Below are positions 1-8,278 of a stretch of 64,000 nt of DNA, piece by piece. A program made the translations under genes and the position numbers. How positions within the stretch are numbered: position 1 is the stretch's first letter; every line of letters starts with the position of its first letter. Under the pieces are notes generated by a model, which made no database searches, had not been told where the DNA came from, and was given only the letters and a program-made list of their open reading frames with translations. The stretch lies in assembly GCF_004358185.1 (NCBI RefSeq), contig NZ_SMUV01000065.1, forward strand, positions 1 through 64,000. Direction: 5' to 3'. Origin of the DNA: Antarcticimicrobium luteum (GTDB lineage Bacteria > Pseudomonadota > Alphaproteobacteria > Rhodobacterales > Rhodobacteraceae).

Positions 1-989
1 CCGAGGTCGGCCAGCGCGCGGGCGACGCGGTCGCGCGCGGCGCCCGGCCCGTGCGGCGGGACCGGGTCGCCGCCGCCGCCCTGCCCGCCTCCGGTCAGGA
101 AACGGTCCCAGTTCTGCGCCACGTGCGGGCCGATCTGGGCCAGTTCGAAATCCTCGCGCAGCCGCTCGCCGGCGCGAACCAGCCCGCCATCGAGGAACGG
201 CTGCCCGTCCCGGTCCTTGCGCCGCGCCAGAAGAGCCAGCGGACTTTCGCTGCGGCAGTACCGGGCCCGCCGCTCCGCCGCGGTATCCTCATCGCCGGCG
301 GGGACGCCGCCGAGCCGATAGGGCGACGGCGCCTCGGAAAACCCTGTGTCGGTCTGTGCCCGCGCGCGGTTCTCGGCTTCGGCCAGCATCCGGCGCAGCG
401 CCGCCCGACCGGTTCCGGTGATACGATAACGGCTGATCCGTCCCGGCGCATCGCAGGAAATCCAGTCGTTGAGCGCCATCGCCTCGGCGACCGCGACCGG
501 AACCACGGCGGTGCGGGTGCCCGCCCCGGTCGCATCCGCCCGGACCACCACCGCTTTTTCCATCTGTTCCGCCACGGCAAGAACCGCGCCGGGGTCGCTC
601 AGCCGTCGCAGAACGGTCAGGGCCTCGGGCGAGGCCGGCGGGAAGGCGGCGCGGTCGGGCGGCTGGGGCATCGCGGCAGGCTCCTGATCTGGGGCCCGCC
701 CGTCATCCAGGCGCGCGGGCGGGAAATGATCCCGCGCCAATGCGGTAAGGGCCGCATCGACCAGCGGGTCGTCACGGCGCATTTCAACCTGGCGGATCTG
801 GCGCAGCACGGTCGAGGCATGACATCCCGCGGACCGGGCGAGGGCCCGGATCGGTCGTCCTGCGACGGTATGAAGAAGATACCGCTGTGCGGGGATCGGA
901 ACCCAGGGCGGGACCGGCGGCAGAGGAGAGTGCGTTATCTTTTCGCCGGGGTGTCGTCTCAAGGGCAGATCCGGTTCTCCAGAATGCAT
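1..989 (-). CDS. DUF6456 domain protein with N-terminal HTH (partial, runs off left edge)
   Basis: The frame is open for 329 codons from ATG at 989 to the window edge, so the C-terminus is missing. The C-terminal part matches my memory of the DUF6456 family: ESPLALLARRKDRDGQPFLD, then RAGERLREDFELAQIG and NWDRFLTGG. Around residues 40-75 the text LARSAGCHASTVLRQIRQVE resembles a helix-turn-helix. A DNA-binding regulatory role is inferred; no function is proven for the family. The start has GGGG just upstream, and an in-frame stop lies at 1037-1035; TTG codons at 1007 and 995 are alternatives. It is divergent from the DUF6477 gene and has a CtrA-type box 35 bp upstream. Confidence 0.82.
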   Translation of the reverse strand, partial: MHSGEPDLPLRRHPGEKITHSPLPPVPPWVPIPAQRYLLHTVAGRPIRALARSAGCHASTVLRQIRQVEMRRDDPLVDAALTALARDHFPPARLDDGRAPDQEPAAMPQPPDRAAFPPASPEALTVLRRLSDPGAVLAVAEQMEKAVVVRADATGAGTRTAVVPVAVAEAMALNDWISCDAPGRISRYRITGTGRAALRRMLAEAENRARAQTDTGFSEAPSPYRLGGVPAGDEDTAAERRARYCRSESPLALLARRKDRDGQPFLDGGLVRAGERLREDFELAQIGPHVAQNWDRFLTGGGQGGGGDPVPPHGPGAARDRVARALADL

Positions 990-1023
990 CCCCAAGCTTA
1001 CCCACAATCGTGTGCAACCCTGG

Positions 1024-1038
1024 TTAATCAGAGGTTAA
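1024..1038. promoter_or_regulatory. Candidate CtrA box (TTAA-N7-TTAA)
   Basis: TTAA at 1024-1027 and TTAA at 1035-1038 are separated by exactly seven bases. Read on the minus strand it is TTAACCTCTGATTAAC, which fits the known CtrA consensus TTAA-N7-TTAAC. It lies in the AT-rich divergent region between the DUF6456 (start 989) and DUF6477 (start 1181) genes. A ctrA gene is present in this window. Binding is inferred. Confidence 0.5.
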
Positions 1039-1180
1039 ATCAGCGCGTGAATGGAAATCATTGTTTCCAAAAGATAAACAAAAATGAAAACCCCCGCGCG
1101 CTGATCTCCAGCGCCCGCAACACTCGCACGGGTTGTGTAAAACAGAGGGTCTGCCGCCGCTTTTTCCGAAAGGACACGCG

Positions 1181-1492
1181 ATGAAAGACCTTTTCAGCCT
1201 CCTCTCAGCCCGCCACCGGCCACGGTTGCTGGTCCGCGCTGCGCGGATCGGGGCACAGGAGTACCGGCGCAGCGTGCATCTGCCGCGGCTGCTCGGCTAT
1301 GGCGGGCTGCCGTCCCCGGCCCCGGCCCTGATGCGTCTGATGGACATCGAGGACGAGATCAACGACCTGCGCCGCGACGGCGATGCCGGGTACTCCCTTG
1401 CCCGGCATCTGGACGTTCTGATCGCAATGGTGGGCGAGGCGCATCTGCTCGCGGCCGATCGCCCTGCCCCGGTGTCTGTCTGGCCTACATGA
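1181..1492 (+). CDS. DUF6477 family small protein
   Basis: 103 aa, starting MKDLFSLLSARHRPRLLVRA. The first in-frame ATG after AAAGGA (1169-1174) was taken as the start because family members begin with this MKDLF motif; longer upstream starts would add unconserved residues. The pattern RAARIGAQEYRR, LPRLLGYG and SLARHLDVLIAMVGEA is what I recall for DUF6477, a family largely limited to Rhodobacteraceae. It has no signal peptide or membrane segment and its role is unknown. It is divergent from the DUF6456 gene and its 3' end overlaps the oncoming MttB-like gene by 8 bp. Confidence 0.8.
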   Translation: MKDLFSLLSARHRPRLLVRAARIGAQEYRRSVHLPRLLGYGGLPSPAPALMRLMDIEDEINDLRRDGDAGYSLARHLDVLIAMVGEAHLLAADRPAPVSVWPT

Positions 1493-3029
1493 AGGCGTCG
1501 GGCATCGACGCCTTCTTGTCCTCCACATAGGCCTCGAGCGCCTCTTGGATCGCCGGGTCGAGCGCGGGTTGCTGATAGGTGCTGAGCAGCTTGGCCACCC
1601 GCACCGAGGCCAGCGCCTGGGTATCGCGGGCGCCCTCCTCCTCCCAGGTTTCGAACGGCTTGTAGTCGAGCAGATCGGTGCGCCAGAAGGCCTGTTTGAA
1701 ATTGGCCTGGGTATGGGCGCAGCCCAGATAGTGGCCGCCCGGCCCCACCTCGGCAATCGCATCCATCGCCTGGGCGTTCACATCCACCGCCACGCCTTCG
1801 GCGAGCTTGTGCAGCATGCCGAGCTGGTCGGCGTCCATCACGAATTTCTCGTAGGAGGACACCAGCCCGCCTTCGAGCCAACCGCAGGCGTGCAGCATGA
1901 AGTTCACCCCGCCCAGCAGCGCCGCGTTCAGGGTATGCGCGGTCTCATACGCCGCCTGCGCATCGGGCAGCTTGGAGGCACAAAGGCCGCCGCCCGAGCG
2001 GAACGGCAGCCCCAGCCGCCGCGCCAGCTGCCCGGCGCCATAGAGGATCTGGCTGGCCTCGGGTGTGCCAAAGGTCGGCGCGCCGCTGTTCATGTCGATC
2101 GAGGTGACGAAGGCGCCGAACACCACCGGCGCACCGGGGCGGATCAGCTGGGAATAGGCGATCCCCGCCATTACCTCGGCCAGCACCTGGGTCAGCGTGC
2201 CCGCGACCGAGACCGGCGCCATCGCGCCGCCGACGATGAAGGGTGAGATCACGCAGGCCTGGTTGTTCTGCGCATAGACCTCCAGCGCGCCCATCATCAC
2301 ATCGTCGAATGTCATCGGCGAGTTGATGTTGATCAGCGAGGTCATCACCGTGTTTTCCTGCACAAATTCCTTGCCGAACAGGATCTCACACATCTCGACG
2401 CTGTCCTGCGCCCGGCTCGGTTCGGTGACCGAGCCCATGAAGGGTTTGTCCGACAGCGTCATATGCGCCATCAGCATGTCCAGATGCCGCTTGTTCACCG
2501 GCACGTCGGTGGGCTCGCACACCGTGCCGCCGGAATGGTGGAGCCATTTCGACATATAGCCGAGCTTCACGAAGTTGCGGAAATCCTCCATCGTGGCATA
2601 GCGGCGGCCGCCGCCGGCGTCGCGCACGAAGGGCGGGCCGTAGACCGGCGCGCAGACCAGTGTCTTGCCGCCGATCACCACGTTGCGGTCGGGATTGCGG
2701 GCGTGCTGGGTGTAGGACGCGGGCGCGGTTACGCATAGTTTCCGCGCCAGGCCGCGCGGGATGCGCACCCGCTCGCCCTCGATCTCGGCCCCGGCCTCGC
2801 GCCAGCGGTCCAGCGCGGCGGGATTGTTGACGAAATTCACCCCGATCTCGGCCAAAACGGTTTCGGCGTTGGCCTCGATGATTTCCAGGGCCTCCTCGGT
2901 GAGGATCTCGAAATTGGGGATATTGCGCTCGATATATTTCGCGGTCTCGATCCGGACGGCGGTCCGTTCCGCACGCCGCGCGGCGCCGCCGCCTCCCCGC
3001 GCCCTGCGCCGTGAAATCGCCTCTGCCAT
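1485..3029 (-). CDS. MttB-family (trimethylamine methyltransferase-like) protein, non-pyrrolysine
   Basis: 514 aa of the COG5598/MttB family. True MttB carries pyrrolysine at an in-frame amber codon and moves a methyl group from trimethylamine to a corrinoid protein. Here the frame is uninterrupted, so this is a non-pyrrolysine homologue, a group that includes glycine-betaine-type demethylases. Family text includes ILTEEALEIIEANAETVLAE near the N-terminus and TDLLDYKPFETWEEEGARD near the C-terminus. The basic start (RRRARGGGGAARRAER) is common in roseobacter copies. GGGGGA precedes ATG 3029. No corrinoid protein gene is adjacent, and the substrate (a methylated amine or betaine) is not determinable. 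Confidence 0.88.
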   Translation of the reverse strand: MAEAISRRRARGGGGAARRAERTAVRIETAKYIERNIPNFEILTEEALEIIEANAETVLAEIGVNFVNNPAALDRWREAGAEIEGERVRIPRGLARKLCVTAPASYTQHARNPDRNVVIGGKTLVCAPVYGPPFVRDAGGGRRYATMEDFRNFVKLGYMSKWLHHSGGTVCEPTDVPVNKRHLDMLMAHMTLSDKPFMGSVTEPSRAQDSVEMCEILFGKEFVQENTVMTSLININSPMTFDDVMMGALEVYAQNNQACVISPFIVGGAMAPVSVAGTLTQVLAEVMAGIAYSQLIRPGAPVVFGAFVTSIDMNSGAPTFGTPEASQILYGAGQLARRLGLPFRSGGGLCASKLPDAQAAYETAHTLNAALLGGVNFMLHACGWLEGGLVSSYEKFVMDADQLGMLHKLAEGVAVDVNAQAMDAIAEVGPGGHYLGCAHTQANFKQAFWRTDLLDYKPFETWEEEGARDTQALASVRVAKLLSTYQQPALDPAIQEALEAYVEDKKASMPDAFM

Positions 3030-3175
3030 GTCTTCATCCCCCGATAAACGGACTTCTCTGGATCGCTTGATAGCCCAGCTTCCCGTTCGGGCGGATCAGG
3101 ATAACGGCGCATCCGGGGAAAAAGCGACATCACCGCCACCGCACAACACATTTTTTTTTAAAGATATATAGAAAA

Positions 3176-3189
3176 CACTATGTGTAGTG
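3176..3189. promoter_or_regulatory. Short palindrome in fadL-like/mttB-like divergent promoter
   Basis: CACTA (3176-3180), four bases, then TAGTG (3185-3189) form an inverted repeat in the AT-rich intergenic segment, directly before the CtrA-type box. It could be an operator, but no regulator is assigned. Confidence 0.22.
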
Positions 3190-3190
3190 C

Positions 3191-3205
3191 TTAAAGGCGG
3201 CTTAA
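3191..3205. promoter_or_regulatory. Candidate CtrA box (TTAA-N7-TTAA)
   Basis: TTAA at 3191-3194 and 3202-3205 with the seven-base spacer AGGCGGC match the CtrA core exactly. The site is 91 bp before the FadL-like start and 162 bp before the divergent MttB-like start, so it could serve either gene. CtrA control is inferred from motif and spacing only. Confidence 0.45.
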
Positions 3206-3255
3206 TATGAGATCTCCGGTCACCTTTACGGAAGCCCGGAGAACCAACAGAGCAT

Positions 3256-3279
3256 GGGCCGGCAGATCAGCGCCGGCCC
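3256..3279 (+). other. Leader hairpin of the FadL-like gene
   Basis: GGGCCGGC (3256-3263) pairs with GCCGGCCC (3272-3279) around an eight-base loop, ending 16 bp before the start codon and just upstream of the ribosome-binding site. It may affect mRNA stability or translation. No U-tract follows, so it is not a typical terminator. Confidence 0.35.
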
Positions 3280-3295
3280 GTACAGGGAGAGGGAA

Positions 3296-4564
3296 ATGAC
3301 AGTAAACAAACTGCGCGGCCGCTTCGCGGTCAGCGCATTCTCAACACTTGTGTCCGGGCTGATCCTCAGCACTCCGGCACATGCCACAAACGGGTATTTC
3401 TCGAACGGCTACAACCCGCAATCCAAGGCGATGGCGGGATCCGGCGTCGCCGTCGACAACGGCGTCTTGGGCCTGGCACAGAACCCGGCCCTGGGTTTCA
3501 GGGTCGGCAATGGCGCCGAAGGCTGCATCACGCTCTTCGCCCCCGAGCGCGGGTTCACCATCGGCGGTGCCGCGCCACTGACCCCCGGCAGCTACAGCAG
3601 CGAGAACAATCTCTTCGCCATCCCCTGTGGCGGGGCGAATTTTCGACTGAACGACCGCAGCACGGTGGGCTTTGTGATCTATGGCAATGGCGGGATGAAC
3701 ACCGAATACGTCGGCAATCCCTTTGCCGGGCTCGGCGCTGGCACCTCGCCGCTGGGCGTAAACCTGGAACAGGTGTTTATGTCGGTCAGCTTTGCCTATC
3801 AGATCAATGATGCCCTGAGCCTGGGCATCGCGCCGGTCTTTGCCGCGCAGCGGTTCAGCGCGACGGGTCTGCAGGCGTTCGGGGCGATGTCCACCAATCC
3901 GGCGGCGCTGACCAACAACGGCGATGACTGGTCGCATGGCTGGGGCCTCAACCTGGGTATGGCATGGGAGCCGAGCGCGGAGTGGACCATCGGCGCCTCG
4001 TACCGCACCAGGATGCAGATGGACCAGTTCCGGAGCTATGCGGGCCTGTTCGCCGAACAGGGCGATTTCGACATTCCGGCGACCGCGACCCTTGGGGCCG
4101 CCTATACGCCGGCGGCGTATTCCAACCTGACCCTGACCGCCGAGTTCCAGCGCATATTCTTCAGCGATGTCGCCGCGATCTCCAATTCCGGCGCGCTGCT
4201 GGCGACGCCATTGGGCGCCAACAACGGCCCCGGCTTCGGCTGGAAGGACATGAACGTGGTGCGCGCCGCGGCGATCTACCGGGCCAGTCCGCGGCTGACC
4301 CTGCGCGGCGGCGTCAGCTATGCCACCGATTTCACCGATGACAACGAGGTTCTGCTCAACGTCCTGGCGCCGGCCACGATCCGCTGGCACGCCTCGTTCG
4401 GTGCCAGCTATGCGATGAAGAACGGCTGGGAGCTGAGCGGCGCCTTTACCCATGCGCTGGAGGCCGAAAAGAGCGGCAGCAACTTGACCCCCGGTTTCGG
4501 CCAACCGGTCACGCTGAGCATGTATCAGAACGAGTTGTCGATCGGTTTGAGCTATAAATGGTGA
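3296..4564 (+). CDS. OmpP1/FadL-family outer-membrane porin
   Basis: 422 aa. FadL-family 14-strand barrels pass hydrophobic compounds such as long-chain fatty acids across the outer membrane. A signal peptide spans about residues 1-30, ending TPAHA with the mature chain starting ATNGYFSNGY. The family N-terminal pattern follows (KAMAGSGVAVDNG then QNPA), and the rest is beta-rich and alternating, ending in the aromatic barrel signature LSIGLSYKW. ATG 3296 was chosen because GGGAGAGGGA lies just before it and the signal peptide begins there. It stands alone, with guaA downstream on the same strand. The natural ligand is unknown. Confidence 0.88.
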   Translation: MTVNKLRGRFAVSAFSTLVSGLILSTPAHATNGYFSNGYNPQSKAMAGSGVAVDNGVLGLAQNPALGFRVGNGAEGCITLFAPERGFTIGGAAPLTPGSYSSENNLFAIPCGGANFRLNDRSTVGFVIYGNGGMNTEYVGNPFAGLGAGTSPLGVNLEQVFMSVSFAYQINDALSLGIAPVFAAQRFSATGLQAFGAMSTNPAALTNNGDDWSHGWGLNLGMAWEPSAEWTIGASYRTRMQMDQFRSYAGLFAEQGDFDIPATATLGAAYTPAAYSNLTLTAEFQRIFFSDVAAISNSGALLATPLGANNGPGFGWKDMNVVRAAAIYRASPRLTLRGGVSYATDFTDDNEVLLNVLAPATIRWHASFGASYAMKNGWELSGAFTHALEAEKSGSNLTPGFGQPVTLSMYQNELSIGLSYKW

Positions 4565-4639
4565 CAACCGCGGCGCCCGCGTGCCCTGGCATGCGGGCGC
4601 CACTTGCGGAATGAAGGAACCGGCGCTATCAGCCGATCC

Positions 4640-6205
4640 ATGACACGCCCATCGCATGACCGCCTCCTCATCATAGACTTCGGCAGCCAGGTGACGCAGC
4701 TGATCGCGCGCCGCCTGCGCGAGCTGAACGTCTATTGCGAAATCCACCCCTATCAGAACGTGACCGACACGTTCCTGACGACCTTTTCGCCCAAGGCCGT
4801 GATTTTTTCCGGCGGGCCGGATTCGGTTGCGCGCGAGGGCTCGCCCCGGCCGCCGAAGGCGGTCTATGATCTGGGCGTGCCGATCCTGGGCATCTGCTAT
4901 GGCCAGCAGGTGATGATGCAGGATCTGGGCGGCATGGTCGAGGCCGGCGAAAGCCACACCGCCGAGTTCGGCCGCGCCTATGTGACGCCCGCCGATCAGC
5001 GGATCGACCTTCTGACCGGCTGGTTTCTGGAGGGCCGCGAACAGGTCTGGATGAGCCATGGCGATCACGTCAGCAAGCTTGCCCCCGGGTTCGAGGTCTA
5101 CGGCACCTCGCCCGGTGCCCCCTTTGCCATCACCGCCGATCTGGACCGGGGTTTCTTTGCGGTGCAGTTCCATCCGGAGGTGCACCACACCCCGAACGGC
5201 GCCACCTTGTACGAAAACTTCGTCAAACTGGCGGGTTTCACCGGCGACTGGACCATGGGCGCCTATCGCGAGGAGATGATCCAGAAAATCCGCGACCGGG
5301 TCGGCGACAAGAAAGTCATCTGTGCCCTGTCCGGCGGCGTCGACAGTTCGGTCACCGGCATCCTGTTGCACGAAGCCATCGGCGATCAGCTGACCTGTGT
5401 TTTCGTCGACCATGGCCTGCTGCGACTGAACGAGGCCGAGCAGGTCGTTCAGATGTTCCGCGAGAACTATAACCTGAACCTGATCCACGCCGACGAAAGC
5501 GATCTGTTTCTGGGCGAGCTCGACGGCGTTTCCGATCCCGAAACAAAGCGCAAGATAATTGGCAAATTGTTCATTGATGTATTCCAGAAATACGCCAATG
5601 ACATCGAAGGGGCCGAGTTTCTGGCGCAGGGCACGCTGTACCCCGATGTGATCGAGAGCGTGTCTTTCTCCGGCGGGCCTTCGGTGACGATCAAATCGCA
5701 CCACAACGTCGGCGGCCTGCCCGAAAAGATGGGGCTGAAACTGGTCGAGCCGCTGCGCGAGCTGTTCAAGGACGAGGTCCGCGCCCTGGGCCACGAGCTG
5801 GGCCTGCCGGCCAGTTTCATCGGTCGCCACCCGTTTCCCGGACCGGGCCTGGCGATCCGTTGCCCCGGCGAGATCACCCGCGAAAAGCTGGAGATCCTGC
5901 GCAAGGCCGACGCGATCTACATCGACCAGATCCGCAAGCACGGGCTGTACGACGAGATCTGGCAGGCCTTTGCCGCCATTCTGCCGATGCGCACCGTCGG
6001 CGTGATGGGCGACGGGCGCACCTATGACTATGCGCTGGCCCTGCGCGCGGTGACCTCGGTGGACGGGATGACGGCCGATTATTATCCCTTCACCCACGAG
6101 TTCCTGGGCGAAACCTCGACCCGGATCATCAATGAGGTCAAGGGCGTGAATCGGGTGTTCTACGACTGCACCTCGAAGCCGCCCGGGACGATCGAGCTGG
6201 AATAG
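4640..6205 (+). CDS. guaA: GMP synthase (glutamine-hydrolysing)
   Basis: 521 aa, full length. It converts XMP to GMP with ATP and glutamine, the last step of guanine nucleotide synthesis. The N-terminal class I glutamine amidotransferase domain begins [17 protein letters not shown]; its nucleophile is Cys86 in ILGICYGQQ and the His/Glu pair is in VQFHPEVHH. The ATP-pyrophosphatase domain has the P-loop ALSGGVDSS, and the C-terminal dimerisation domain ends [13 protein letters not shown] 4640 matches where relatives begin; an upstream TTG at 4604 (after AAGGAA is not possible, since that motif lies downstream of it) would add 12 unconserved residues. A strong terminator follows. Confidence 0.98.
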   Translation: MTRPSHDRLLIIDFGSQVTQLIARRLRELNVYCEIHPYQNVTDTFLTTFSPKAVIFSGGPDSVAREGSPRPPKAVYDLGVPILGICYGQQVMMQDLGGMVEAGESHTAEFGRAYVTPADQRIDLLTGWFLEGREQVWMSHGDHVSKLAPGFEVYGTSPGAPFAITADLDRGFFAVQFHPEVHHTPNGATLYENFVKLAGFTGDWTMGAYREEMIQKIRDRVGDKKVICALSGGVDSSVTGILLHEAIGDQLTCVFVDHGLLRLNEAEQVVQMFRENYNLNLIHADESDLFLGELDGVSDPETKRKIIGKLFIDVFQKYANDIEGAEFLAQGTLYPDVIESVSFSGGPSVTIKSHHNVGGLPEKMGLKLVEPLRELFKDEVRALGHELGLPASFIGRHPFPGPGLAIRCPGEITREKLEILRKADAIYIDQIRKHGLYDEIWQAFAAILPMRTVGVMGDGRTYDYALALRAVTSVDGMTADYYPFTHEFLGETSTRIINEVKGVNRVFYDCTSKPPGTIELE

Positions 6206-6224
6206 GGGCATCGCCCCAAAGCGG

Positions 6225-6255
6225 AACCCCGGCCCGGCGCCGGGGTTTTGTTTTT
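6225..6255 (+). terminator. Rho-independent terminator of guaA
   Basis: AACCCCGGC (6225-6233) pairs with GCCGGGGTT (6239-6247) as a 9-bp stem with a five-base loop, followed by TTGTTTTT. It starts 20 bp after the guaA stop. Confidence 0.9.
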
Positions 6256-6416
6256 CAATGGCTTGCGGCAAGGCCTCGAATCGATACATGACTATCGACC
6301 GATCTGCGGTCCGCACGGCGGGCCCCCCGGTCCGCCAACGGCGCAACCGCTGCGGGATACCCGCTTGACCTTCCCCGGCTTTGGCGGTTCGGTGCCAGCC
6401 AGGGAGAGGAGCCCGC

Positions 6417-7301
6417 ATGCAGGATACATCGCCGCCCCGCGTCGGGCTTGCCGCGCTGTGGATGACCGGCGCCATCGCCTCGTTCTCGGCCATGGCGGTC
6501 GCCGGACGTGAGGTCAGCTTTGCGCTGGATACCTTTGAAATCATGATGTATCGTAGCGCACTTGGGTTCGCCATCGTGGTCCTTATATTGGCGTTGACCG
6601 GCCATCTGAGACAGGTCACCCGGCGCGATCTGGGGCAGCAGGTGGTGCGCAACATGGTCCATTTCGCGGGCCAGAACCTGTGGTTTTTCGCCGTCACCGC
6701 GATCCCGCTGGCGCAGGTCTTTGCGCTGGAGTTCACCGCGCCGCTCTGGGTCGTGGTGCTATCGCCGCTGGTGCTGGGCGAACGGCTCACCCCGATCCGC
6801 GCGCTGTCGGCGGTGATCGGATTCGCGGGCATCCTGATCGTCGCCCGGCCCAGTCCCGACACGCTGAACGTCGGCGTTTTCGCCGCCGCCGGCACGGCGG
6901 TGTTCTTTGCCTTCACCAATATGCTGACCAAGCGGCTGACCCGGCGCCACAGCGTCGCGAACATCATGTTCTGGCTGACCCTGCTGCAACTGGTCTTCGG
7001 GATCATCGCCGCCGCAATCGACGGTGACGTGGCCCTGCCCGACGCCACCACCGCGCCCTGGCTTGTGCTGATCGCCCTCGGTGGGCTGCTGGCGCATTTC
7101 TGCATCGCCAACGCGCTCTCCATCGCGCCGGCCACGGTGGTCATGCCCATCGATTTCGCCCGTCTGCCCACCATCGCTATCGTCGGCATGCTGCTTTATT
7201 CGGAACCGCTGGAGATCTGGGTCTTTGCCGGGGCGGCGGTCATCTTTGCCGGAAACTACCTCAACATCTTGGCCGAAACCCGCAGGTTCCGGGTCGCGTG
7301 A
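6417..7301 (+). CDS. EamA-domain (drug/metabolite transporter superfamily) exporter
   Basis: 294 aa inner-membrane protein with about ten hydrophobic helices arranged as two EamA repeats. The second repeat carries LEIWVFAGAAVIFAGNYLN, and the first ends near the motif SAVIGFAGILIVARP, both typical of DMT proteins. ATG 6417 follows AGGGAGAGGAG (6401-6411); an upstream in-frame ATG at 6381 lacks conservation. DMT proteins usually export metabolites or amino acids, but the substrate cannot be told from sequence. A second EamA gene starts 28 bp downstream, so the two may form an operon. Confidence 0.9.
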   Translation: MQDTSPPRVGLAALWMTGAIASFSAMAVAGREVSFALDTFEIMMYRSALGFAIVVLILALTGHLRQVTRRDLGQQVVRNMVHFAGQNLWFFAVTAIPLAQVFALEFTAPLWVVVLSPLVLGERLTPIRALSAVIGFAGILIVARPSPDTLNVGVFAAAGTAVFFAFTNMLTKRLTRRHSVANIMFWLTLLQLVFGIIAAAIDGDVALPDATTAPWLVLIALGGLLAHFCIANALSIAPATVVMPIDFARLPTIAIVGMLLYSEPLEIWVFAGAAVIFAGNYLNILAETRRFRVA

Positions 7302-7329
7302 CCGCATCGCCGGCGGCTAACTGGCCGCC

Positions 7330-8232
7330 ATGAGCACACAAAAATCCATCTCGCCCCGCGCCTGGGCCGAATTGTCCCTTCTGGGCCTCATCTGGGGCGC
7401 CTCCTTTCTGACCATGCGCATCGCGCTCAATGAGATCCCGGTGCTGACGGTGGTGCTGCACCGGGTGTTCTGGGCGATGCTGGTCCTCTGGGCGGTCGTC
7501 TTTGCGATGCGCCTGCCGGTGCCGCGCGCCCCAAGGGTCTGGGCGGCGTTCCTGATGATGGGACTGCTGAACAACGTGATCCCCTTCGGGCTGATGACCT
7601 GGGGCCAGCTGCATATCGAGAGCGGTCTGACGGCGATCCTGAATGCGACCACGGCGATCTTCGGGGTGATCGTGGCCGCGCTGGTCTTTGCCGACGAAAG
7701 GCTGACCTGGCGCAGGGGGGTCGGCGTGGCCATCGGCTTTGCCGGGGTGACGCTGGCCATCGGCGCAGGGCAGCTGACCGCGTTCGATCCGCGCAGCATG
7801 GCGCAGCTTGCGGTGCTGGGCGGCACGCTCTCCTATGCGCTGGCCAGCTCCTGGGCCCGGTCGAAATTGGGCGGGCTGGCGCCGCAGGTTGCGGCGGCGG
7901 GGATGCTGACCGGCTCCACCCTTGTCCTGTTGCCGGCCGCCTGGGTGATCGACGGGCCGGTGGAACTGACGCTCGCTCCCGCCACATGGGGCGCCATCGG
8001 CTATTACGCGCTGGCGGGCACGGCGGGGGCCTATCTGCTGTATTACCGGGTGCTCGGCATGGCGGGCTCCGGCAACCTCATGCTGGTCACCCTGATCATC
8101 CCGCCGGTGGCGATCGTGCTGGGCGCGCTGGTGTTGGGCGAGGCGCTGAGCCCGTCCGCCTTTGGCGGCTTTGCCCTGCTGGCGCTGGGGCTGTTGATCG
8201 TGAACGGAAAGATCGGGCGACGGCGCGATTGA
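7330..8232 (+). CDS. EamA-domain (drug/metabolite transporter superfamily) exporter
   Basis: 300 aa, two EamA repeats with about ten membrane helices. Family signatures include LSLLGLIWGASFLTMRIAL at the first helix, VGVAIGFAGVTLAIG at the end of the first repeat and GFALLALGLLIVNG at the end of the second. It differs clearly from the EamA protein just upstream, so this is not a recent tandem duplication. The upstream Shine-Dalgarno is weak. Substrate unknown; export of a small metabolite is inferred from the family. Confidence 0.9.
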   Translation: MSTQKSISPRAWAELSLLGLIWGASFLTMRIALNEIPVLTVVLHRVFWAMLVLWAVVFAMRLPVPRAPRVWAAFLMMGLLNNVIPFGLMTWGQLHIESGLTAILNATTAIFGVIVAALVFADERLTWRRGVGVAIGFAGVTLAIGAGQLTAFDPRSMAQLAVLGGTLSYALASSWARSKLGGLAPQVAAAGMLTGSTLVLLPAAWVIDGPVELTLAPATWGAIGYYALAGTAGAYLLYYRVLGMAGSGNLMLVTLIIPPVAIVLGALVLGEALSPSAFGGFALLALGLLIVNGKIGRRRD

Positions 8233-8278
8233 CCCCCCCGCCCGCCGCCGCTAGCAAGGGCCAAAAGGGGGCGCAACC

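Noticed and set aside
51-1184. Plus-strand open frame of 377 codons
   Set aside because: Antisense to the DUF6456 gene, which has recognisable family sequence.
3341-7189. Minus-strand open frame of 1282 codons across fadL-like, guaA and EamA genes
   Set aside because: It is antisense to well-supported genes, has no domain resemblance and reflects the scarcity of stops opposite high-GC coding frames.
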